From: DASQDN01 sp035630195
Lineage (GTDB): Bacteria; Acidobacteriota; Terriglobia; Bryobacterales; Bryobacteraceae
Direction of reading: 5' to 3'
Length of the DNA: 12,646 nucleotides
Assembly (NCBI GenBank): GCA_035630195.1
Contig: DASQLD010000688.1
Location: forward strand, 1 to 12,646
The translations under genes and the position numbers were made by a program. Of this stretch, positions 6,325 through 12,646 are shown piece by piece. Position 1 is the stretch's first letter. Every line of letters begins with the position of its first letter. The notes under the pieces were generated by a model that saw only the letters and a program-made list of their open reading frames with translations, was not told where the DNA came from and did no database searches.

Positions 6325-8226
6325 ATGCAGAGGCCCAGGTGGTCATTACGAACCTGGTTAATTGTCCCCACAGCGGCGATCGTGACGATTCTTAGCGCGG
6401 CCGGGGCGCTGCTACAAACAGACACTCTCGTCCGAGCCTGGTTGGCGAGCACTCGCCAACTAAGTGAGTTGGCCGCGCGTCAGGTGGCCGAGTACATCAT
6501 GCTTCGCCTCGAGGACATGGATACGGAGTCGATCCCCGCCAGTCAGCGTCGTGTGTCACCCCGGCAGTTCTTCCTGACGCACATAGACAACGACCCGAAA
6601 CTCGGTGGCCTGCTGGAGTCGAGCGCCACAGGAGTCAATTCGATCGCGGAAATATCCGTAACGGATGCGAACGGGATTGTTATCGCATCTTCGAACCGCG
6701 CACGCCCGGGCAATCGCGCGGCGCAAACTCAAACCCTCGCATCACTGCAGAACGTCGACCCGCTCTCTCGCGTCCGAGGAGTTTGGACTCCTGGACGTGA
6801 GTATGAACTTCGTGTGCCGGTGGGATTGAAAGGCGACAGCACGCCGCTGTTCGTCGTCCAGGTGCTGGTATCGAACGCTCTCCTCCGCGAGACGCTTAGC
6901 CCGGGGTTGCGAAGGATTCTCGGGACCGCAGCGCTTGCCTACCTGGTGGCGCTGGCGCTCGTTTGCGTCGTAGCCGAGGTCACGCGCCGGAATCTACGCC
7001 GCTTAGGACAATTTATCGATCGGATCGGAGAAACCGCCGTTGAACATCCCGACGAAGAGGAAGTTCGCCCGCTGAAGCCCGCCGCAACCGCCGAGTTCGA
7101 TGCCGTGCAATCGAAGCTGGCGCTAATGGAAGGTCGCGTTCGTGGCGCTTTGCACGAAGCTCAGGATTATAAGCAACGCGTCGGCGCACTTCTAAAGGGG
7201 CTGGAGGAAGCGATCGTATTGTTCGAGGGAGAAAAGGTTGTCATGGTTGCTGGAGCCGCAGAAGACTTGCTTGGCCTTCCCTCGGGCGACGCAATCTCTC
7301 GGGATGCGGCCGATCTCTTTCCCATCGGTTCCTCCCTGATGAAGATCATCCGCGCAAGCTGGAAGTCCGGCGTGCCGCTGCATAATGCCGAAACCGAATG
7401 GGCTGCGGGAAGCCGATATCGACGGCTGATCGTAAACATCGACTACATTGCCAATACCGCCGCTCCCGATCGTCTTTTGACCCTGTTACGTCTTCGGGAT
7501 TCGGAAGGAGCCACTGAAGTCGAATCGCAACTGCAAGTCGTAAGCAGGCTGGAAGCGATCAATCGGCTCACCGGAGGTGTAGCCCACGAAATCAAGAATC
7601 CCTTGAACGCTATTGCGGCGCGCCTTGCGTTGCTCGAATCTATTGTCGAAGGCGACGTCGAAGCAGAAGGGGAAATTCGCGTGGTCGCCGACGAAATTCA
7701 ACGTCTCGATCGAGTCGTTCGCACTTTTCTGGATTTCACACAGCCACTCGATGTAATGAGGAATGAAGTGGATTTGGGCGCCTTGGCTCACGACGTCGTC
7801 GAATTAGTACGGCCAGATGCCACAAACCGCGGAGTGAAGCTGACCTTTCACCACGCATCGGACGATATGCTTCTAACACGTGGAGATCGAGATCTGCTGC
7901 AACAGGCGCTGATGAACGTTGTTGTGAATGCGGTGGAAGCTACCCCTCCTCAGGGAGAAGTACGCGTAGTCGCATCCACATCGGATCGCAATTGCCACGT
8001 GTCGATTTCCGACACAGGTCCCGGAATTCCTGAAGCTGTTCGCGGTAAGATCTTCCAGCTATACTTCACCACAAAGCGTGGTGGATCGGGCATTGGATTG
8101 GCTGTGGCGTTTCGAAGTCTTCAACTTCATGGTGGAGATATACGCGTCGAGACCGAGTTGGGCAAAGGAACTACTTTTGAAATCGTCGCGCCGATGCTGC
8201 AAAAGGAGACAGCCGCTATCGCATGA
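6325..8226 (+). CDS. Membrane sensor histidine kinase (NtrB-like partner)
   Basis: 633 residues. Transmembrane segment 1 is at about 8-30, an extracytoplasmic sensor region runs from about 31 to 197 with a PAS/Cache-like strand pattern near 108 (ISVTDANGIVIASS), and transmembrane segment 2 is at about 198-220 (AALAYLVALALVCVVAEV). A charged linker and probable coiled coil follow (about 225-285), then a cytoplasmic PAS-like domain (about 285-385). The HisKA H-box is VAHEIKNPLNA with phosphorylated His421, and the HATPase domain has N-box NVVVNAVEA (Asn535), G1 DTGPGIP and G2 GGSGIGLA. The protein should autophosphorylate and pass phosphate to Asp56 of the regulator encoded 4 bp upstream. What the periplasmic domain senses is unknown. 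The last codons overlap the following lipoprotein gene by ATGA, so the lipoprotein may be part of the sensor system. Confidence 0.93.
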   Translation: MQRPRWSLRTWLIVPTAAIVTILSAAGALLQTDTLVRAWLASTRQLSELAARQVAEYIMLRLEDMDTESIPASQRRVSPRQFFLTHIDNDPKLGGLLESSATGVNSIAEISVTDANGIVIASSNRARPGNRAAQTQTLASLQNVDPLSRVRGVWTPGREYELRVPVGLKGDSTPLFVVQVLVSNALLRETLSPGLRRILGTAALAYLVALALVCVVAEVTRRNLRRLGQFIDRIGETAVEHPDEEEVRPLKPAATAEFDAVQSKLALMEGRVRGALHEAQDYKQRVGALLKGLEEAIVLFEGEKVVMVAGAAEDLLGLPSGDAISRDAADLFPIGSSLMKIIRASWKSGVPLHNAETEWAAGSRYRRLIVNIDYIANTAAPDRLLTLLRLRDSEGATEVESQLQVVSRLEAINRLTGGVAHEIKNPLNAIAARLALLESIVEGDVEAEGEIRVVADEIQRLDRVVRTFLDFTQPLDVMRNEVDLGALAHDVVELVRPDATNRGVKLTFHHASDDMLLTRGDRDLLQQALMNVVVNAVEATPPQGEVRVVASTSDRNCHVSISDTGPGIPEAVRGKIFQLYFTTKRGGSGIGLAVAFRSLQLHGGDIRVETELGKGTTFEIVAPMLQKETAAIA

Positions 8227-8750
8227 GACGTGTTCTTTTGACGATCTGCATGGTGCTCGGCTCCCTCACACTCAGCGGGTGCTGGTTCAAGAAGAAGCCG
8301 AAAGTCCAAGCGCCTCCCCCGCCGGTTCAGGCTCCGCGTGCAGCGCAGACTACCCCAACCCCGTCGCCCAAAAAGGCGCCTCCGAAGAGAAAGCAGGTTT
8401 CATCTACGCCGCGCGCGGGCCAGCCTGCCGCTCCTCCGAGATCGGCAGAAGTCAATAAACCAATTCCTATGCCCAAGACCGAAGACCCCCAACGGTTTGG
8501 GCAAATTCTGAGCGCCGAGGAGAAAACTCAGTACCGCACCATGTACGAACGGAGTTCAACCGCGGCGCGAGACATACTCAAAAACCTCACAGCCCGCGAA
8601 CTTGCCGGTGATGCGCTTGCGTCGGTAGGACGCATACGATCCTTCCTGGCACAAGCCCAGGAAGCGGCTACGACCGACTTGTCCGCGGCTGCTCAACTTG
8701 CCTACCGTGCTGAGGTTTTGGCACGCGATCTGGCTCGATTTCTTCAATAA
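8223..8750 (+). CDS. Pro/Lys-rich lipoprotein translationally coupled to the kinase
   Basis: 175 residues of unknown family. The N terminus (MRRVLLTICMVLGSLTLSGC) is a type II signal peptide with lipobox LSGC and lipidated Cys20. Residues 22-80 are a low-complexity linker rich in Pro, Lys and Ala (KKKPK, PPPPVQAP, KKAPPKRK), long enough to cross part of the periplasm. The C-terminal part (about 90-175) is predicted helical, with Ala-rich amphipathic stretches (LTARELAGDALASVGRIRSF). The start overlaps the kinase stop in ATGA (8223-8226), a sign of translational coupling; an AAGGAG lies 14 nt upstream. Context suggests an envelope accessory of the kinase, perhaps peptidoglycan-contacting because of the basic linker (inference). 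It converges with the glycine-zipper lipoprotein gene, 3 bp away. Confidence 0.85.
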   Translation: MRRVLLTICMVLGSLTLSGCWFKKKPKVQAPPPPVQAPRAAQTTPTPSPKKAPPKRKQVSSTPRAGQPAAPPRSAEVNKPIPMPKTEDPQRFGQILSAEEKTQYRTMYERSSTAARDILKNLTARELAGDALASVGRIRSFLAQAQEAATTDLSAAAQLAYRAEVLARDLARFLQ

Positions 8751-8753
8751 GCG

Positions 8754-9434
8754 TCAAATCACGACCGGCTGCTCCAGGCGAAACGTTAGGACAGATTCGG
8801 CCGGGATGCGAACCTGCAACTTGCCGGTAGCGGTGGCGCCGGCAAGACCCGCGCCACCACCTGCTCCGGCCCCGATAGCGGCGCCCTTACCCCCTCCGAG
8901 GAGTCCTCCGATAAGCGCGCCTGCGGCCGAACCACTCGTAATCCATGCTAAATTTCGTGTCTTATGATCACCACTATTCCAGGTAACGTTATTCGTATCT
9001 ATCGGCAGTTCTGCGCCATTCCATTCCATCCGATCTAGTGTTAACGTCACGGATGCCCTACCTTTCAGCCGTTTGGACGCTGAAGCCCGACGAATAGACC
9101 CCCGCACCACTGTTCCTTTCGGTACGACCAGCTTGTTTTCGACTGTCACCGGAGCAGACAACGAGGCAATGAAGGAGTCGCCAGGTTGAATCTGTCTCGT
9201 GTCGATGGAATGATACAGACGCACTCGCAGCACCGTACCTGCCGGAAGCGGCGTTTTGCCACTCTTTGATTCGTCTTCCGGGCGAATCGGTGTATTTGAA
9301 GCCGACTCCGTTGTGGGTACAACCGGTTGAACCGTCGCCGTCGGGCTTGGAACATTTGCACATCCGCTGAAGAGAATCGCGCCCATTAGAAGCATCAATC
9401 CGGTGTTCGCAGCAGAAAGGTGACGCTTGAACAT
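8754..9434 (-). CDS. Glycine-zipper lipoprotein of unknown function
   Basis: 226 residues from ATG 9434, chosen because GGAGG lies 4 nt upstream; an in-frame alternative start at 9455 adds seven residues and lacks this. The type II signal peptide ends in lipobox FSGC (ILFSGCANV). A short Ser/Thr/Pro-rich linker leads to a beta-rich domain (GTVLRVRLYHSIDTRQIQPG, VVPKGTVVRGSIRRA), then a glycine-zipper segment (GSAAGALIGGLLGGGKGAAI and the following GAGAGGGAG run) and a final beta strand (LTFRLEQPVVI). Proteins of this design recur in Acidobacteria as far as I recall, without an assigned role. The zipper suggests insertion or oligomerisation in the outer membrane (inference). It has its own promoter region shared with the divergent propeller gene. 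Confidence 0.85.
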   Translation of the reverse strand: MFKRHLSAANTGLMLLMGAILFSGCANVPSPTATVQPVVPTTESASNTPIRPEDESKSGKTPLPAGTVLRVRLYHSIDTRQIQPGDSFIASLSAPVTVENKLVVPKGTVVRGSIRRASASKRLKGRASVTLTLDRMEWNGAELPIDTNNVTWNSGDHKTRNLAWITSGSAAGALIGGLLGGGKGAAIGAGAGGGAGLAGATATGKLQVRIPAESVLTFRLEQPVVI

Positions 9435-9682
9435 AATGCCTCCGGATTGGGGCAACGTTGCACATAGAGGGCCGAACGCGTTCCGCTAAGCGATCCAATC
9501 CCCTAGCCCCGCACGCTGTCGTATGTCGGGACTTTATTCTGTTCCGGCCGGTTCCTGACGAACGGGAATTTCTCCCGAACTTGGCAAAGAGATTTAGGAC
9601 GCGCGAGTGACCATTGCCGAACACGATACGCATATATGGCCCCGAACACCGTGAGGAAACTCTCGCGTCATAATCGACTTAA
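9435..9682. promoter_or_regulatory. Divergent promoter region
   Basis: The 248 bp between two divergently transcribed genes must hold both promoters. A CGGGA/TCCCG inverted repeat (9563-9577, 5-nt spacer) is the only tidy symmetric site. CATAAT at 9669-9674 would suit a -10 box only 8 bp before the rightward ATG, implying a leaderless or very short leader; no matching -35 is seen. Nothing else is recognisable. Confidence 0.4.
9439..9443 (-). promoter_or_regulatory. Ribosome-binding site of the glycine-zipper lipoprotein
   Basis: Read on the minus strand, GGAGG stands 4 nt before the ATG at 9434. It is the strongest Shine-Dalgarno in the window and decides the start in favour of the MFKRHLS N terminus. 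Confidence 0.75.
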
Positions 9683-10513
9683 ATGACCGGCGCCAGCCTC
9701 AAACTCATTTCCCGGCGATCAGCTTTGTCCCTATCGCTTGCCTCAACTGTGTTTCGCTCCGGCATACGCGCCGCCGGCTGGCGCAGTGAAGAGATCCGCC
9801 GCATTTCGGCTCCGGAAGCCAATCAGGCCGTCGCGGTTGACGCCTCGAACTTCTATGCGATCGGCAATCACATCGTTGCCAAATACGACAAGAAATCGGG
9901 TAAGCGCCTCGCGGCATGGGAGGGCGAGAAGGCCCGCCCCTTAATTCATCTCAACAGTGGCATTGTGCGTAACGGAATTCTGTACTGCGCGCACTCCAAC
10001 TATCCGGCTATCCCAATGGTAAGTTCCATCGAAATGTGGAACACGAAGACGATGCGGCCGTCGGGCACATTCAGTTTTGGAATATCCGCGGGATCCGCAA
10101 CATGGATCGACTTTCGGGGTAGCCACTCATACGTAACCTTTGGACACTACGGCAATCGCGCAGCCGAGCCGAATCGCGACGCTCGTTGGACCAGTCTCAT
10201 TCAATTCGATGCGGATTGGCGCCGTCTCCAGTCGTGGGTTTATCCGGATGAACTGGTCGCTAAGCTTGGTGAATACACGATCTCCGGCGGAGCCTTCGGG
10301 CCCGACGGCCGTATGTACTGCACGGGTCACGATAATCCCGAGTTGTATGTTCTCAGCTTTCCGACTGGCGGGTCCAGTCTCGTGCTGGAAGGAGACTTTG
10401 CGACGCCGAATCATGGTCAAGGAATATGCTGGGATCCGTCAGAACCATGGATACTCTACAGCATCGATCGAGCGAAGAAAGAAGTGATTGTCACCCGAAT
10501 CCATTCCACATAA
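9683..10513 (+). CDS. Tat-exported beta-propeller-like protein of unknown function
   Basis: 276 residues. The N terminus carries a twin-arginine motif (SRRSAL, Arg11-Arg12) followed by a weakly hydrophobic stretch, consistent with Tat export and cleavage near residue 30. The mature part is made of repeating beta segments, each ending in an aromatic-rich strand: YAIGNHIVAKYD, LYCAHSNYP, SIEMWNTKTM, YVTFGHYGNRA, LIQFDADWRRLQSWV, MYCTGHDNPELYVLSF and ILYSIDRAKKEVIV. This blade-like periodicity suggests a five- or six-bladed propeller. Similar proteins are, as I recall, sometimes labelled cycloisomerase, which I do not regard as established. No Shine-Dalgarno precedes the ATG, so a leaderless transcript is possible. 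The chimeric regulator starts 44 bp downstream in the same direction, followed by the apionate-lactonase-like gene. Confidence 0.75.
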   Translation: MTGASLKLISRRSALSLSLASTVFRSGIRAAGWRSEEIRRISAPEANQAVAVDASNFYAIGNHIVAKYDKKSGKRLAAWEGEKARPLIHLNSGIVRNGILYCAHSNYPAIPMVSSIEMWNTKTMRPSGTFSFGISAGSATWIDFRGSHSYVTFGHYGNRAAEPNRDARWTSLIQFDADWRRLQSWVYPDELVAKLGEYTISGGAFGPDGRMYCTGHDNPELYVLSFPTGGSSLVLEGDFATPNHGQGICWDPSEPWILYSIDRAKKEVIVTRIHST

Positions 10514-10557
10514 GGATGTCGCGGCTATGTCAGTAAAACGATCTACCATGAAAAGAA

Positions 10558-11661
10558 ATGTCTCGCCGCGACCGGTATTTGATTGAGGCTGCTGCACGCG
10601 CCCTCGACGTGCTGGTGCTCTTCAACGAGCGCGAAGAAGTTCGTCTCTCCGATGTAGTCGAGAAGCTGCAGCTCGTGAAAAGCACCGCGTTCCGGCTTCT
10701 GTACACGCTTGAAGCAAAAGGTCTCATTGAGCGGTCCGCGAATGGCCGAAGTTATCGCAAGCGCATGCGCTACCGGATCGGCATGTTATCTATAAGCTCC
10801 TCGATCCCCTTCGTAAACGAGGTGGATCAAGGGATAGAGACGGAAGCCAAGCGAGCCGGGCTGGAACTCGTAATCCGTCATCACGAGTTTGATTCAGCAC
10901 GCCTCCTCAGCGAGGCAGAGAGCCTGCTGAAGAAGAGCTTGTCTCTGATGCTCTGCTATAACCCGGATGAGCATGCGTCTCACATCGTTGCGGACCGTTG
11001 CGATAGCGCAGGCGTGCCAATCATCGCGATAACCTTTCCCATTCCGGGGGCGCGGCTTTTCGGCGTGAACAACTACCGCGCCGGAGTGGCTGGTGGAGAA
11101 GGTCTCGGCGAACAGATCAGCCGCCGTTGGGCAGGCGCTTTAGATCGGGTTATCGTTCTGGATATCTCCGGCAACAGTCCCGCCCAGCGGGCGCGGAACA
11201 CCGGCATGATCGAGGGCCTTCGAGCCAATGTACGAGTGCCCGATGCCAAAATTCTACACGTGCACACGGGCCACGACGAAGGAGCCTTGCAACTCATGCG
11301 GCGCGTTCTTACAGACTGCGCAAAAGATCGGCGAATAGCCGTTCTCTGCTATAACGACGTAAATGCATTAGGCGCATTGCGTGCCGCCGAAGAGCTAGGC
11401 CGCGCAGATCAGATTGCCATTCTGAGTCAAGGCGCCGTTGCAGAGGTTCGGTCTTGTCTTCGTAAGGTCCGCAGTCCACTGTGGAGCGCCGTTGCTCATT
11501 TCCCTGAACGATTCGGCGAGCGGCTAATCCCGCACGTCGTCCGTGTGCTTCGAGGGGAGGCAACGCCGCCGACCATCTACACCGAACATGTCTTGCTGAC
11601 TCGTTCGAACTTGGATCGATACTATCCAGCCTCGCGTACAGCCACCGCAGGACAGAGCTGA
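10558..11661 (+). CDS. Chimeric transcriptional regulator: IclR-type HTH fused to a sugar-binding PBP domain
   Basis: 367 residues. Residues about 8-65 are an IclR-type winged helix (ARALDVLVLFNEREEVRLSD, then LVKSTAFRLLYTLEAKGLIE). From about 72 the chain becomes a periplasmic-binding-protein type I domain as in ribose-binding and LacI proteins: RIGMLSISSSIPFVNEV as the first strand and helix, SLSLMLCYNPDE, FGVNNYRAGVAGGEGLGEQI, RARNTGMIEGLR, and IAVLCYNDVNALGALRAAEE. There is no signal peptide, so it is a cytoplasmic sugar-responsive regulator. Classical IclR proteins carry a GAF-like effector domain instead and are about 250 residues long. It lies 44 bp after the propeller gene and 9 bp before the apionate-lactonase-like gene, so it probably belongs to their operon and controls it. 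The ribosome site is weak. Confidence 0.88.
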   Translation: MSRRDRYLIEAAARALDVLVLFNEREEVRLSDVVEKLQLVKSTAFRLLYTLEAKGLIERSANGRSYRKRMRYRIGMLSISSSIPFVNEVDQGIETEAKRAGLELVIRHHEFDSARLLSEAESLLKKSLSLMLCYNPDEHASHIVADRCDSAGVPIIAITFPIPGARLFGVNNYRAGVAGGEGLGEQISRRWAGALDRVIVLDISGNSPAQRARNTGMIEGLRANVRVPDAKILHVHTGHDEGALQLMRRVLTDCAKDRRIAVLCYNDVNALGALRAAEELGRADQIAILSQGAVAEVRSCLRKVRSPLWSAVAHFPERFGERLIPHVVRVLRGEATPPTIYTEHVLLTRSNLDRYYPASRTATAGQS

Positions 11662-11665
11662 AGGG
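11661..11665 (+). promoter_or_regulatory. Ribosome-binding site of the apionate-lactonase-like gene
   Basis: AAGGG, overlapping the final base of the regulator stop codon, lies 5 nt before the ATG at 11671. It supports that start and implies translation from the same message as the regulator. Confidence 0.6.
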
Positions 11666-11670
11666 ATACA

Positions 11671-12646
11671 ATGGGCTCCCGACCCATCATGCCGTCTGAC
11701 TTTACCGGTGTAAGCCGTCGCGAATTATTCCTGCTAGCCCTGAGCGCTCGCTCTACAACGCTAGCTCAGACAAGTTCGATCAGTGAGGATCGCCTCTCCC
11801 TCGCCGCCGGACCCGTCACACTCGAGTTTCAACCTGACATCGCGTTCGTTCGATACGTGCGCATCGGTTCCGCTGAAATACTCCGCGGTCTCTATGCTGC
11901 CGTTCGCAATCAATACTGGGTTACCGTTGCGCCCAACGTTAAAAACATCAATACAACGCGAGGCAAGGACGGCTTTCATCTAACGTTCGATGTCGAGTGC
12001 GTCGAAAAAGACATCGATTTTCTATGGAAAGGTACGATCGATGGCAAGGGAGACGGCACACTCCGTTTCGCCATGGACGGAGTCGCTCGATCGACGTTTC
12101 TGCGAAATCGTATCGGCTTTTGCGTTCTTCATCCCTTGAAGGAATGCGTTGGACAACCGTGCACAATCGAGACGGGCGCGGGCAAGCAGCAGACTCGATT
12201 CCCGGAGGACATATCGCCGCATCAGCCGTTCAAAGATCTCCGCTCCATTACACACGAAGTGATGGCGGGCCTTCGCGCCGAGGTCAGTTTCGAGGGAGAT
12301 ATCTTCGAAACGGAAGACCATCGGAACTGGACCGACGCCAATTTCAAGACGTATTGCACTCCGCTTGCGATTCCTTTCCCAGTGAAAGTCGAGAAAGGCA
12401 CAAGGATTCAGCAGGCGATTACGTTGCGCCTGCTCCGGGCGGAGGGTTCAACTCCGACTCGTCCCGCAACGCGATCTAACATAGTAACGTTTGAGCCTTC
12501 GGGACCAGCGCGCAAGCTGCCGCAGATCGGTTTCGGTATGCCGCCAGATGGTCGGTCGCTATCTGCGTCCGAAGTGAAGCGTCTTCAGGTTCTACGTCCC
12601 GCACATATCCGCGTCGATCTTCAACTTTACGAATCGGATTGGAAGC
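11671..12646 (+). CDS. Tat-exported D-apionate lactonase-like protein, 3'-truncated by the window edge
   Basis: The frame is open from ATG 11671 to the window end (325 complete codons, no stop). A twin-arginine signal is clear: SRRELFLLALSA (15-26), with cleavage probably after LAQ (31-33). The mature region matches what I recall of D-apionate lactonase (ApnL), in order: LAAGPVTLEF (45-53), EILRGLYAAVRNQYW (69-83), FLRNRIGFCVLHP (143-155), SPHQPFKDLRSITHEV (182-197), EDHRNWTDANFKTYCTPL (215-232), then the beginning of a second domain (LPQIGFGMPPDG, LRPAHIRVDL). ApnL opens D-apionolactone, an intermediate in catabolism of the branched plant sugar apiose. Known members are full-length at roughly 600 residues, so about half is missing. 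Export is unusual for this enzyme type. Homology is confident; the exact substrate is not. Confidence 0.8.
   Translation, partial: MGSRPIMPSDFTGVSRRELFLLALSARSTTLAQTSSISEDRLSLAAGPVTLEFQPDIAFVRYVRIGSAEILRGLYAAVRNQYWVTVAPNVKNINTTRGKDGFHLTFDVECVEKDIDFLWKGTIDGKGDGTLRFAMDGVARSTFLRNRIGFCVLHPLKECVGQPCTIETGAGKQQTRFPEDISPHQPFKDLRSITHEVMAGLRAEVSFEGDIFETEDHRNWTDANFKTYCTPLAIPFPVKVEKGTRIQQAITLRLLRAEGSTPTRPATRSNIVTFEPSGPARKLPQIGFGMPPDGRSLSASEVKRLQVLRPAHIRVDLQLYESDWK

Noticed and set aside
10527..10586. Short frame MSVKRSTMKRNVSPRPVFD overlapping the start of the chimeric regulator
   Set aside because: Only 19 codons, no ribosome site, and the overlap could be chance; kept out as a leader peptide without comparative support.
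1..12646. CRISPR array, tRNA or rRNA genes, phage genes
   Set aside because: No regularly spaced repeats, cloverleaf-like segments or characteristic proteins were seen anywhere in the window.

Overview
The window looks like chromosomal DNA from a moderately GC-rich soil bacterium, most plausibly an acidobacterium of the Solibacter/Bryobacter type. That is inferred from gene style: a nitrilase-fold hydrolase behind an extra N-terminal segment, a short heparinase-like secreted protein, a glycine-zipper lipoprotein with a beta-rich middle, and many exported proteins and sugar-type regulators. No rRNA, tRNA, CRISPR array, transposase or phage gene was seen.

Layout, left to right. (1) 1-899: 3' part of a carbon-nitrogen hydrolase gene, converging on a LacI-family regulator (896-1942, minus); their stop codons share the palindrome TTAA. 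(2) 1943-2484: about 540 bp without a convincing gene, holding a 16-bp hairpin-forming inverted repeat, a wider-spaced 9-bp inverted repeat and an AT-richer stretch where a promoter could lie. (3) 2485-4722: a tight two-gene operon, a secreted heparinase-II/III-like protein followed 3 bp later by a D-2-hydroxyacid (glycerate/hydroxypyruvate type) dehydrogenase. (4) 4920-8750: a three-gene signalling operon, made of an NtrC-type sigma-54 response regulator, its membrane histidine kinase, and a Pro/Lys-rich lipoprotein whose start overlaps the kinase stop (ATGA). Converging on it with a 3-bp gap is a glycine-zipper lipoprotein (8754-9434, minus). (5) 9683-12646: three co-directional genes, made of a Tat-exported beta-propeller-like protein, an unusual regulator joining an IclR-type DNA-binding domain to a periplasmic-binding-protein sugar sensor, and a Tat-exported homologue of D-apionate lactonase that runs off the right edge.

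How they may work together (inference). The left operon and the right cluster both look like plant or microbial polysaccharide and acid-sugar utilisation. The right cluster is the most novel part: the regulator would sense a sugar or acid sugar in the cytoplasm and control an exported lactonase of the apiose/apionate type plus an exported propeller protein. The central two-component operon with its two lipoproteins looks like a separate envelope-sensing module. The window has no transporter or complete catabolic pathway, so substrate assignments are tentative.
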